Source of the DNA: Hippopus hippopus
Taxonomy: Eukaryota > Mollusca > Bivalvia > Cardiida > Cardiidae
Length of the DNA stretch: 64,000 nucleotides
Direction: 5' to 3'
Assembly (NCBI GenBank): GCA_946811185.2
Contig: OX328112.1
Location: forward strand, 11,929,215 to 11,993,214
This document shows, piece after piece, positions 33,821 through 44,190 of this stretch. Each line of letters opens with the position of its first letter. Position 1 is the stretch's first letter. The notes under the pieces were generated by a model. The model ran no database searches, was not told where the DNA came from, and saw nothing but the letters and a program-made list of their open reading frames with translations. The position numbers and the translations under genes were made by a program.

Positions 33821-33944
33821 AAAGCGTTAAAATAAGAACTGATGATCTTAGCCCCAGAATATCCCGATTTTCTAAAACCCCGTAAACTAGTGAGTATAGT
33901 ATACTATCCAGCCAACGATTCCAAAATCTCACGACCTCCAGCGT

Positions 33945-34025
33945 GAGAGAGAGAGAGAAAGAGAGCCAGAGCCAGACATATACACTGACAGATAGACTGA
34001 TAGAGAGACAAAGAGAGAGATATAT
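33945..34025. repeat. GA-rich low-complexity tract
   Basis: GAGAGAGAGAGAAAGAGAGC and looser GA repeats. Translated frames across it are serine/leucine or glutamate/arginine repeats of no significance. Confidence 0.7.
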
Positions 34026-34269
34026 AGGTGAAAAGGGAGGCATAAAGAAAGACGGAGCAACCCCCCATAGGCACACACAAGACAAGCAGACACAGACAGA
34101 AGGGCAAAAACTGTATACGAAATTAACCTTGATAAACTACCTGCAACCAAAGAAATAGTGCACTGGAAAGCAATCAATCACTAACAATCAATCAGAAAAA
34201 AAGTTCGAATTTCACCATCTTGCACATACACCATCGTCGACGGTAGAGATTATTCCACTAAAAATTCCA

Positions 34270-34380
34270 CCTTTAAAACAGTTTTTTCTTGCATACGACT
34301 TTTGAAAACACTGTTGAAACACTTTCTCCTTTTTGCCACAATGTTTTCACAAGAAGTCCTGTATTTTGACTTATATCAAT
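34270..34380. repeat. partial HPA copy
   Basis: CTTTTGAAAACACTGTTG then CTTTCTCCTTTTTGCCACAA. One arm and the centre are mostly missing. Confidence 0.5.
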
Positions 34381-35039
34381 GTTAAGTAGTCCAAACTTAC
34401 GAGGGTGCTTGAAGCAAATTTGTTTCTGGCGCTAGAATGTTAATTAACACAATATAAAGTCCATATGTCAGAAATCACATATATTTCCACTGCGTTTTAT
34501 CTATTGGCCCCTGAGTAGGGCACGAAACTGGAGAAATTGGGAAATGAATACTCGTGGCCGGATTAGTTTTTGTTTATTTTACGGAAAGCCCCGCCGGCAT
34601 TACAGAATCTTGTAAAGGAAGTACCGAAGACTTTCGGCTCATTCCGTAAAATTGACGAAACCCATGTATTTTTGCTATACTCTCCAAAAAGATTAAAAAA
34701 TGAAATAATTTTGGTAGAATTAGATTATGTACATAAATTCAAATGTTTAATTTATTGTTAAGCAAAGGACTTAATTCTGTTAAAAATGGTTTTAGAAAAA
34801 TAAATGTTATAATTCAGTTCCTTTACGGAAATTAACGGAAATGATCAAAAAGAAAACGAAGACATTCCGTAATCAACCGACAACAGCTGCTGCCGTTTAT
34901 TTGTACAAGTCAACACCTATTAGGCTTGATCTTGGTATCTCGCATTTCATCTCTGATGGTTTACGAAGAAACCATTATGCAACCGTGCCAGAGCGAAAAC
35001 TGTATGCCACGCGATGCCACAGAACGAGAGAGAAAGGCG

Positions 35040-35190
35040 TTGATTGACTGATTGAATGGTGTTTTAGGCCGCTTTTAACATAATTTCAGTCATTTGACGG
35101 AGACAGTTTATATGTTCATGTATATCCTGGGTTTTACCAGTGCCAGGCTAGGGCTCTGATGTGTCTTGCCCAAGGACAGAGAGAGAAAGG
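35040..35190 (-). mobile_element. SINE body fragment
   Basis: GATTGACTGATTGAATGGTG tail followed by GTTTTAGGCCGCTTTTAACA and TATATCCTGGGTTTTACCAG. The head is lost after GCCCAAGGACAG. Confidence 0.6.
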
Positions 35191-35217
35191 GAAATCTCAT
35201 ACTTTTCCTTTTATCTT

Positions 35218-35410
35218 TAATTGATGACAAAAATCTGGACTCATCGAAACTAGAAGCATTTGCAGACCTCAACAAACCATGACTTTAATGATGGACTTTC
35301 TCCTTGAAAGGGAAGAAAGCATTGTGGGAAAAGAAGAAAATGCTGGTTACCAGCATTTTCTCCTTATTCCTATATGTTTTCAAAAGCCTGCTTCCTATTC
35401 TAAAAGTAGA
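35218..35410 (-). mobile_element. HPA element, reverse
   Basis: AGAAGCATTTGCAGACCTCA half, then GGAAGAAAGCATTGTGGG and centre CTGGTTACCAG. The right terminus is lost after CTTCCTATTC. Confidence 0.72.
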
Positions 35411-35741
35411 TAAAAACTAGATGAATGCAATGTGACACAGTGTTTTCAAACGCTCTGCTACCTTTGGTTAAAGTTGATTCTAAAAATAGACAATAAGTAG
35501 ATGAATGTAATGTGACGTAATAGGGCAATCCTTGTCGTTTCTCGTTGCGTTATTGCGTGTCAGGTGACGTCGCTTTAGCATGGCAAGATGGGCCATTAGA
35601 CTGAGGAAATATGCTAAAAGAATGCAAAATTGTCGGAATTGATAGCGCAAGCATCCACTTAGATAACCTGGGTCAAAGTGTACTGGAGAGCGTTCACTGT
35701 CCGAATTCGACTCTGTGAAAACTAGGGTAGGCTGAACAGAT

Positions 35742-35946
35742 TTGGCTGCTTAGCGCGACTCACTGACCTTTTGCGAACAGTGCAGATCGAGATCAGACTG
35801 CACAGAACGTGCAGTCTGATCTTTTATCTACACTGTCCGAAAAGGAGATATCTTTCCTCCCAAAAATACATTTGAAGTAGGGATATTTGGATTTTTACTT
35901 GTCGGCTTGAAAGTTTCATTTTCTTTTAACAAACTAAGGGTTAACT
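35742..35946 (-). mobile_element. HPB element
   Basis: GGCTGCTTAGCGCGACTCAC start, hairpin CAGATCGAGATCAGACTGCA with TGCAGTCTGATC, end TTTTAACAAACTAAGGGTTAA. The terminal TTAA is shared with the next HPA element. Confidence 0.85.
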
Positions 35947-36378
35947 GTTTATCAGATGCAGAATGAAAATTTTACACTGGTCCAAATTGAAAGCATTTAC
36001 AGACGACAAAATCAAGTATGGCTGAAAGTAGCCTGGGTTCCAGTCCGATCATTTTTTTTCCCCTTTTTTATACTTGGACGTTACTGTGTCAAAAATGAGG
36101 TCAGTTTTAACACAGTAACGTCCAAATATAAAAAAAAAGGAAAAAAATGATCGGACTGGAACCCAGGCTAGGCTGAAAGATAAAAATTGTCGTTTAAGAA
36201 CAGAAATTATAGTGGGGAAAAGAAGAACTGTGTCAAAAATGAGGTCATTTTAAAAGATAAAGATTTGTTGTTTAAAGAATAGAAATTATTGTTGGGAAAA
36301 AGAGAAAATGCAAGTGACAAGCGTTCTCTCCTGTTCCCACAATGTGTTCAAAACCTTTTTTTTTCAGGATCGCCGAAA
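35942..36378 (-). mobile_element. HPA element interrupted by a palindromic insertion
   Basis: TTAACTGTTTATCAGATGC start, TCCAAATTGAAAGCATTTAC half, insertion 36029-36170, then AAAAATTGTCGTTTAAG and two similar arm segments (36200 and 36270), ending near TTCAGGATCGCCG. Confidence 0.7.
36029..36170. mobile_element. 142 bp foldback element with 9 bp target duplication
   Basis: Ends TAGCCTGGGTTCCAGTCCGA and its reverse complement, arms of about 60 bp, loop around AAATGAGGTCAGTTTT. The host bases GGCTGAAAG are duplicated at 36020-36028 and 36171-36179. A 9 bp duplication would fit a Mutator-like or other foldback element. Confidence 0.85.
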
Positions 36379-37079
36379 CTCGAGATAGTAGAGTTATAGA
36401 AAGCAGACCGGATGTTAAATACGATCCCAGTTCGCAATAAACAGGAAATGGGCGGAAATATTAATATTTCAATAATTCGTTTTTCTTTTTGCATAAACAA
36501 AACATCTTCCAAAATTCTTCGATTGATAATCTGGGCAATTCCTGTAAATTAAATTGTCTCCCTTGCCAGATAAAGACTAAAGGTAACCAAACAACGGATT
36601 GGTCCTTTCACCCGTATTATTCTGTTTTTATCCTTGGCTCCTTTGGGGATGTTGCTATAAATATAATAATGATTTATGACAATGTGTAAGGTCCCCATGT
36701 AATTAAAATCGAAATTCTGTTCTTAATCACCAGGAACCATGTATATATTGATTTGTAAAACAGTCTAACTGGATTTACTTGAAATACTATCTCAAAAACA
36801 TAGCTGTTCAGTGCAAGAAAGACAAGGATAAAAACCAAGTAATACCCTTATCAGGACCAATGTAGTACTGGAGAGGAATCAAGGGAAATAACTGAATCAT
36901 GGTCATCATCGTATATAAACATTTTTTCTTCCAGCCAGGTTTTTGCCTAGTATTGCTGTGGTATTGAACCGGAAGTCATAACCGGAAGTGCAGTTGGCAT
37001 CACCGTCAACAAAATTTAGCTTTACGACGAAAATTAGATCAACAGTTTGACACGCCTTTGATACTTTCTTTTTCTGTGG

Positions 37080-37290
37080 AATCTTCAAGAAATCAACGAT
37101 AAGCAATCGATTATTACAAGGATAAAGTTTTTTTTTTTTTTGAGAAAAGAAGAAAAGCATAGTAGCCATCATTTTTTCCTTTTTCCCACAAACAGCATTC
37201 ATTTTTTTTTTTACCATTTGAAATAAATTTTATTTGTCGCAAGCCAATGCTTTCAATTTTAACAAGTCTGGGTATTTTTCGTCTGATACA
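37080..37290 (+). repeat. diverged HPA copy
   Basis: AGAAAAGAAGAAAAGCATAG, TTTTTTCCTTTTTCCCACAA and GCCAATGCTTTCAATTTTAA; T-run expansion inside one arm. Confidence 0.5.
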
Positions 37291-37761
37291 TTGTGTTATC
37301 TGATGGTAATTTCTGTTTATGAAGCTCTACTGAGTCCCAGTTAACAGTTTAAAGCTCTTAATGTTTTATCAATGCCTCATACAACGCCAAAGTTTGAAAT
37401 TATGATTTTTATTAAGAAAAAGAAAGATGGGGAGAAACTGAAAGTTTTACACGCTACGAACTAAATCTAAAAATCTATTAGATATTTTCAATTCAAAAAT
37501 AATTTTTTACGTGTGCATGTAACTTTGAAATTTCATGTTCTGTGTTAAACATGGAAATGGTGTAAGCAGCGTTGCATTCCTTATAAAAAAAGCGGTAAAA
37601 CTTTCAGATTTTTATCTAAAATATAATTTTTGACAATTCTATTAGGAACGTGTCATACGCGTGCCCTGGAGGGGCTAGGAAGCGAGTAGAGGGTGTGTGG
37701 GGGGGGGGGGGGAAATCAAGCCATCGTAACTCGCAGAGTATCATTACTGTAACATCTTTTG

Positions 37762-37835
37762 CAGACAGTGAAGATCAAGATCAGACTGCACATTCTTTGC
37801 AGTCTGATCTTGGATTCACACGGTCCGCTATTCTG
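37762..37835. repeat. HPB hairpin core
   Basis: GCAGACAGTGAAGATCAAGA, TCAGACTGCACATTCTTTGC and GCAGTCTGATCTTGG. The outer element is absent. Confidence 0.65.
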
Positions 37836-37954
37836 TGAGATATTCTCTAAAAAAATGTCTTGATAATGCAATATTTTGGTGCATTATACGGTATTTCATA
37901 TGAAAACATTACACATAACTCCTTTAGTGGACCCTGTAACAAGTTTATAGACCG

Positions 37955-38150
37955 GTGCAAAAAGAAATTACTTGCAGACAGCAAATAAAAAATGGCTAAA
38001 ATTTAGATTCTTCGTCTTGGAAAAACATAGAAAATATTGTGGGAAAAGGACAAAATGTTGGTTTCCAGCATTTTGTCCTTTTCCCACAATATTTTCAAAT
38101 GGCTTCATCCTCTGGGTCTAAAAAAGGGACTGTGAGGTTAGGGGTAAGGG
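37955..38150 (-). mobile_element. HPA element with variant palindrome
   Basis: TTGTGGGAAAAGGACAAAATG and CATTTTGTCCTTTTCCCACAA are paired, so both arms carry the same GAC/GTC change; centre TTGGTTTCCAG. Ends GAGGTTAGGGG. Confidence 0.75.
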
Positions 38151-38224
38151 ATATAGCCCGGGACCATAAATATGAGGTGTCATCATAGTTATATGTACAG
38201 ATAGGATCTCAAAACTTGTGCATC

Positions 38225-38353
38225 GACTTCAATAATCTTTTTAACTCTCTGTCTCTCTGTCTCTCTCTGTCTCTCTCTCTCTCTCTCTGTCTCTCTCTCC
38301 TTGACTTTATCTCTCAAATACAGCGCATCATGTCGACTCAAATTATCATTTTA

Positions 38354-38397
<44 letters not shown>

Positions 38398-38455
38398 ACT
38401 TTATCTCTCAAATGTAGCGCATCATGTCGACTCAAATTATCATTTTACCTCTTTG
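38225..38455. repeat. CT microsatellites within a tandem duplication
   Basis: Two CT runs are each followed by TTGACTTTATCTCTCAAAT and ATCATGTCGACTCAAATTAT, so a unit of about 115 bp is duplicated in tandem. (GTTT)n follows at 38521-38539. Confidence 0.85.
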
Positions 38456-38814
38456 TTCTGCTTTCATACTCGTACGTATTCTTTGTAATAATAAATGAAG
38501 AATCAATTAAATGAAAACAGTTTGTTTGTTTGTTTGTTTTGATGTGCAATCGATTACAAACAACATACGTTGTCAGCATTCGTAACAGCAAGTCTGTTGC
38601 CTTTTCGTTACGGAAGTTTGTTTTTTCAAATAATATCTTAGTTAAAATAACAATTTACAAGAACACTGAAAAAAATGTCAATAATGACGACGACAACAAC
38701 AATTTTTAGGTTTTGAACATTGCTTCATTTTCATAATATTTGTTTTTCACGCTCAGTCTTATAGGGAAAAAATGCGCAAATACTGTTTTTTATTAATTCT
38801 ATCTTAGACTGTCT

Positions 38815-38910
38815 GGGAAAGCTTTACCAGCATTTTTCTCCTTTTCCACAATATTTTCAAAAGTCTTCTATGAGGTCGTTTAAACTGGTTTGTGTGGTAC
38901 AGACCATGCA
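38815..38910 (-). repeat. HPA half copy
   Basis: TTTACCAGCATTTTTCTCC to TTTCAAAAGTCTTC, then GTGTGGTACAGACC. The other half is absent. Confidence 0.55.
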
Positions 38911-39187
38911 TATGCAATAGTGATGTTGACAAAAGTTGGATTTAAATCTAACTTTTTTTCATCTAGCAAAATATTTTCTAAGAGTGTAAGGGTCTCCGAA
39001 TAAACAGTGACGTAACGGGGTCAATTTTACATATCTAAACAAAGATCAATTTGAATAGAAAGGAAAGAAAATAAACAGTCATTAGGATTGACAGTGTTTA
39101 TTAAACGTGTCACTTTAATGATAAAATACTGATTATATATCGATATGCTGATATCATATCTCTGACATAGCGTAGGCTGGGGTAGTT

Positions 39188-39420
39188 GGATGGATGGATG
39201 GATGGATGGATGGATGGATGGATGGGAAGAAGGGTGGAAGGTTGGACGGATGAATATAGGGATAAATGGTTGGAAAGAGGGAGGGACGGACGGACGGATG
39301 GAGAAGCAAAGAAAGGAAGAAGGGAGGAAGGGGAGACGAATGACGGGTGGAACGGACGGTAAGATGGACTGATGAACGGACGGATAAATGTATGGATCGA
39401 GAGATGGACCAACGGACAGA
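39188..39420 (+). repeat. GGAT microsatellite and degenerate flank
   Basis: About nine perfect GGAT units (39188-39223), then an irregular GGA-rich tract. Open frames on both strands across it come from the repeat. Confidence 0.9.
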
Positions 39421-39476
39421 CAGAGGGACTGGTAGCTAGATGTATGGATAAATAGATTGTAAGATAATTTTCCTTA

Positions 39477-39687
39477 TTAACCCGTAGGTTGCTAAGCGCG
39501 ACTCACTGACCTTTTTCGGACAGTGTCGATCAAGATCAGACTGCACAAAACGTGCAGTCTGATCTTAGATCTGCACCGTCCGATATGTAGATATTATTCC
39601 CCAAAACATAACTTTGAAATAGCAATATTTGGGTTTTTATCATCGAATTGAAAATTTCATTTTAGTTTTTTGAAGGATAAGAGTTAA
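39477..39687 (-). mobile_element. full HPB element, TTAA both ends
   Basis: TTAACCCGTAGGTTGCTAAG at the left, GGATAAGAGTTAA at the right. The hairpin TCAAGATCAGACTGCACAAA pairs with GTGCAGTCTGATCTTAGAT. Confidence 0.88.
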
Positions 39688-40055
39688 AGCGTGGGTCGGT
39701 CAGTAATCATCGTAGGTCACTAATCTAAGATTTGATGCATTGATACTGAACTTTGAACAAAAGATCAAACAAATGATTGACAAAAACTGTGATGTCAGTA
39801 TGAAAAATTTACAAGACTTAAAAGAAAATGATCAGACAATAATCTGCTGATCTTTAGATGGTTTGACATTACGACACTAGATAAATAGATGTTAAAATGA
39901 TAGATATAAAAAAAAATAATTTACAATCGATAGAAAATATTTGGTATAGAACGGAAACAGATTTAATCATCGGCTGATTTACTCCGCTTTCAACATTATT
40001 AATCGTATCATGGCGACAGCTCACGTGTCCATGTATGTCCTGGGTTGCACATGTA

Positions 40056-41093
40056 CAGGATGTCCGGAAAGTAAGGTAACACTTTTGTACGTCTAGAATA
40101 TAGCTTTTAATTTCAGATGAAGAGATAAAAATAAATCTACTTATGATTAAAATATGTAAGTTTTTTTGCGTGATAGTTATATTCAATTTTTATTACATTA
40201 CACATTTTTATACAGATTTTAAACCAAAAGTACCTTTTTGTCATTGACGTCATTTTAATAATTCATGACGTTTTCAATATTACCGCCTCTTACACTCTTT
40301 CCATGCCAAACACGCCCAAGGAAATTGTAAATCTTTGTAAGCACATATTCCTATATCAATCTTCATGATTTCATGTCTCATGTTCTTTAAAAAAAAAAAC
40401 ACCATGTCTTAGCCGTCTGGCATGGGATTGCAGACTTTTGACTTTGAATAGCCACAAAGGAAGAAGTCGCATGGATTGAGGTCAGGATTGTGCGCAGGTC
40501 ACAATATTCCTCAATATGTTACCTCCGAATATCGTTTTGATACTACCCTGTCACTAAACATATTGTATAAAAAGTCTATCACAGTGTTAGATGTGTGTGA
40601 CGAAGCACCATCCTACATAAACCACGTCTTTTGCAATCTATAGGGCTTTTTTTTTTTCGAGTGCATGAACAAACTTGTTTTTCAATAGCGATGAGTAGCA
40701 TTGGGAATTAATTGTGTCCTTATAGATATATGTCCAATAACAACATGATATGACATTGCACACCATACAGGTAGTTTTTTCACTGTACAGCGGTGTCTCT
40801 GTGAAATGGTATGGTTTCATGTGCCAAAAAAAAGCATGTTTTGTTTACAGATATGTCAAGGCAACAGGAAGTGAGAGAACGTCAATACTTACTAAAATGA
40901 CGTTAATGACAAAAAGGTACTTCTGATCTAAAATCTGTATAAAATTGCGTAATGTAATGAAAAATAAACGAAACTTTCACACAAAAAACTTACATATTTT
41001 ATATGCATGCATATATATTTTTAACTTTTTATCTGAAGTTTAAACCCATATTATAAATGTACAAAAGTGTTACCTTACTTTGCGGACACCCTG
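40056..41093 (-). mobile_element. Tc1/mariner-type element with long inverted repeats
   Basis: Ends CAGGATGTCCGGAAAGTAAG and the inverse TTACTTTGCGGACACCCTG, flanked by TA on each side (40054-40055, 41094-41095), the family's target duplication. The inverted repeats extend about 210 bp each (40056-40265 against 40885-41093), with many mismatches between arms. The interior holds only the C-terminal part of a transposase. Confidence 0.88.
40330..40870 (-). pseudogene. mariner-type transposase remnant
   Basis: On the minus strand, frames read NKACFFWHMKPYHF, then EKTTCMVCNVISC and, after a frameshift and stops, DGASSHTSN and NPDLNPCDFFLCGYSKSKV. These match in order the VTVWC, QDGAxxH and PDLxxCDFFLWGYLKSKVY blocks known from Tc1/mariner (DDE) transposases. 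The N-terminal DNA-binding half is missing and several stops are present, so it is inactive. Confidence 0.82.
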
Positions 41094-41331
41094 TACTAGG
41101 CAAGGGCTCTGAAATGTCTTGCCTAAGGACACTCCCAGGAAAAACCAAATGCTTCCAGTGACGCACGAACCCTTGGCCTTCAGGTTACGAGTCCTACACT
41201 TTATCACCGAGCCACGCAGGACTCCTGGACGGGGAGAAATAGAGAGACCGAGGCAGATAGACAGACAGGCGGACAGAAAGAGACAGAGAGACAGAGAGTA
41301 AGTCGGATAGCAGTTCAAATCGTAACAAACA

Positions 41332-41546
41332 TTACCACAAAATTCCAAGTTTTAACGACCCTGAGGTAGAGGCTCTTTGAAAACATTGTGGGAAAAATCG
41401 AAAATGCTGATAACCAGCATTTTCTACTTTTCCTACAATGTTTTCTACCTTAAGAACTTTAGACTCTTTGTACCACTTTCAGATTCATCGTCTGCATAAG
41501 CTTTCAGTTTGAAGCAGTCTTAAATTTGTCGTTTGGAAATAGATTA
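41332..41546 (+). mobile_element. HPA element
   Basis: ACCACAAAATTCCAAGTTTT start, CTGATAACCAGC centre, TCGTCTGCATAAGCTTTCAG half, end GTTTGGAAATAGATTAA. Confidence 0.78.
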
Positions 41547-42440
41547 ATGTTCACATCACGAAACTCCGGTAAAATTTCAAACAACAGGATTTTGAATAGA
41601 AAACCCATTCATACGTGGATGAATGAAAATTATTTTGTGTTTGAAATCCTAGACAGCAGTTATTCTGGTGTTTCACTAATTCCACAATGTCGGTTCGAAT
41701 CTGTAATATTCTTTCGGTTTTTTTTTTTTTTCAAATTGTGTGTTCAGCCTTTAGCTAAAGACTTACTAGCAACTGAAGATATCAATAGTCTTCAAAAACA
41801 TTCTTAAGTTTTTAGGGCAAAGCTCCTCGAACAAATGAGGGAACGACAATACGATGATCGGACTAACAAGCGAACAAATCAGCCTTAAAAAAATCATGAA
41901 CGAACGAACGAATTAACAAACGAACTAACGAATGCGTGCATGGTTGAACGAAAGATAGATAGAGGTCATTCAATAAATGAAAACAACGTACATAGTACAA
42001 AGAATGATTAAGAACAGTCAAACCATCATCAGAGTATAAATCTCATTAAAAGTAAAATGAGATAAATGTTTGTTAGAAATGTGAAATCTTGATAAATCTT
42101 GTACTAGGACATGTTTTCATTCATCAAGGATAACACCAAAAAAGGAAATGCGAATTTCTTTGTTTCCGTTGTGAAAGACCGAATGAACGATCGTAAGAGG
42201 GGAGAAAAGAGCAAGTAAGGGCGGATGGACCTGGACGAAAATACTTGAGAATGAACGAACGATTTTACAAAATTACATTCAAGCTAAAAAAGGATTCAAC
42301 TTCCGAGGGAGCGAATCTTCGAATTAATAAATGTACGGATCTTACGAACAAACGAATGTACAATAATAAAGGGGTTGAGAAAGAGCAGGTAGAGAAGGAG
42401 AAAATTATGACGAAGGTATTCGAGGACGAATAAACAAGGA

Positions 42441-42890
42441 TTTACTCATCACACAATCCCGAATTTTAACGATCCCTGGGAAAGTAGGCTCTTGAAAATA
42501 TTGTGGGAAAAGGAGAAAATGCTGGTAACCAGCATTTTGCTCCTTTTCCCAACAATATTTTACATTCCTTTCTTACAATAATTTCCTAATTAATGCGACA
42601 TTTATCTTGTCGTCTGCAAATGCTTTCAATTTGGACAAGTCCAGATTTTTGTCGTTTGGTAAAGACTTTTAACTCTTTACCACACGACAAAAATGTAGAC
42701 TTGTCAAAATTTAAACCATTGAAGATAACAATTTTAACGTGGCTTAAATAATTGCATTTGTCCTTGATAGGGTAGAAGACATTGTGGGAAAAGAAGAAAA
42801 TGCTGGTTACCAGCATTTTCTTCTTTTCTCACAATGTTTTCAAAAGGCTTCTTTCTCAAGGCAGTTTTAGATCGGGATCGTATAGGAAAA
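42441..42890. mobile_element. two HPA elements tail to tail
   Basis: 42441-42670 is forward (CACACAATCCCGAATTTTAA, centre CTGGTAACCAG, end TTTGGTAAAGACTTTTAA). 42669-42890 is reverse, starts TTAACTCTTTACCACACGAC, centre CTGGTTACCAG. They meet at a single TTAA, so the pair is a large inverted repeat of about 450 bp. Confidence 0.85.
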
Positions 42891-43254
42891 AGATAACTAA
42901 CTTACGCATTATAGAACGACATGATCTATTTCCGATTCCAGAAAAAAGTGACATTTTTCATTTGTTGCGATGATGACTTTTACATGATCGATTTTTATCG
43001 ATCGATCTATTTATGATAAAGATGAAAGCACGTGTCAGAAAGATAAAAATCGACTTTTCTTATCATTTTTCTTAAAAGAAAAAACGGTAATAACTTTTTC
43101 AATTAATCCATTTGTCACCATCTTTCGTGATATTGACCACATGTGCAGCCTTTCACACATTGGAGAAAGAAGCAAGAAAGTATTTTTACACGTAAATCCG
43201 AAAAATCGAATGATATTTTATCTTCCTGATGAGAATTTAGTTAAGTTTAATCCT

Positions 43255-43365
43255 TTAACGAAGAATCTAGGGTTTTTTTATGACACTGAGGAAAAAGCCT
43301 ACTAAAAACATTGTGGGAAAAAGAGAAATGCTGGTAAAGAGAGTTTAGTCTTTTAAGTTTACCAA
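43255..43365 (+). repeat. truncated HPA copy
   Basis: TTTAACGAAGAATCTAGGG, GAAAAAGCCTACTAAAAACA and AATGCTGGTAAAGAGAG. It stops at the palindrome centre. Confidence 0.55.
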
Positions 43366-43399
43366 CATGTACAAGTAGACAGTAATTATAGACTTGACC

Positions 43400-43627
43400 A
43401 AACTTTTGTTAAATTTTGCAGACAACGAGTGAAATGTGATTAATGTGGTTAAAATGATTGAATATGTCTTAAATAGGATAGAAACATTGTGAAAAAGGAC
43501 AAATATCTGGTTACCAGCATTGTAAGCCAGAAAGAGTTACCTGCATTTTCTCCTTTTCCCACAATGTTACCAAAAGGGTTCTTCCTCAGGTTTGTTAAAA
43601 CAAGGGCTTGTTTTGTGGAGAGTTAAC
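43400..43627 (-). mobile_element. HPA element, reverse, duplicated centre
   Basis: TAGACTTGACCAAACTTTTG half, TCTGGTTACCAGCATTGTAA then a second GTTACCTGCATTTTCTCC arm, end GTTTTGTGGAGAGTTAAC. The TTAA is shared with the next HPB copy. Confidence 0.75.
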
Positions 43628-43842
43628 CCTTAGCCTGCTAAGTAAGTTTAAAAAAAAAAAGACCTTTAAGCCGGTAATAAAATCCTAAGTAATGCTATTT
43701 AAAGTTATTGTTTGGGGGATGATATATCTTCTGATCGGACAGTGCAGATCCAAGATCAGACTGCACGTTCTGTGCAGTCTGATCTTGATCTACACTGTCC
43801 GCAAAAGGGTCCTTGATTCGCACTTCGCAGCCCAAGAGTTAT
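43623..43842 (+). mobile_element. full HPB element
   Basis: TTAACCCTTAGCCTGCTAAG at the left. Perfect hairpin GATCCAAGATCAGACTGCAC / GTGCAGTCTGATCTTGATC within GGACAGTG / CACTGTCC. Right end TTCGCAGCCCAAGAGTTAT. Confidence 0.88.
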
Positions 43843-44059
43843 AAATGACCTATATAAGATTACATCGGGAAGATAACACTAATCAGAATTATGATGATAA
43901 AGATGGAAATGATAAAAATTACTATGTCACACGTGGCATGTAAAAAGTAGCCGCTCTCCCTCCCACCCCTTCCCTTTGAGGTTTTTTACATCCGGACCTG
44001 CCAAAAATGACTCTGTGCGCTTTTGAAGACTGTATAGAAACAAGAACAGACTGTGCCTT

Positions 44060-44060
44060 C

Positions 44061-44103
<43 letters not shown>

Positions 44104-44190
44104 GAAAAAGTAACTGAAAGATTAAGGCAATTTCAGCCTCTCTCTCATGAAAAGGTAACTGAAAGATTAAGGCAATTTCAACCTTATTTT
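44060..44190 (+). repeat. CT microsatellite with tandem 45 bp duplication
   Basis: A (CT)n run, then two copies of CTCATGAAAAGGTAACTGAA followed by GATTAAGGCAATTTCA, each preceded by CTCT. It encodes a fortuitous peptide repeat. Confidence 0.85.

Larger units (their letters stand above)
39960..41222 (-). mobile_element. SINE split by a mariner-type element
   Basis: 39960-40053 (TACTCCGCTTTCAACATTAT, TATGTCCTGGGTTGCAC) continues at 41096-41222 (CTAGGCAAGGGCTCTGAAAT, GACACTCCCAGGAAAAACC, a decayed tRNA-like head). The join fits uninterrupted SINE copies once 40056-41093 is removed. Confidence 0.75.

Noticed and set aside
36906..37217. 103-codon minus-strand frame
   Set aside because: Overlaps a diverged HPA copy with T-run expansion; no motif.
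38216..38398. SLSLSLSL-type frame
   Set aside because: Pure translation of CT microsatellite.
39110..39412. [14 protein letters not shown] 100-residue frame
   Set aside because: Translation of the GGAT microsatellite and its degenerate flank.
40638..40820. Independent small gene
   Set aside because: It is part of the broken mariner-type transposase between two inverted repeats.
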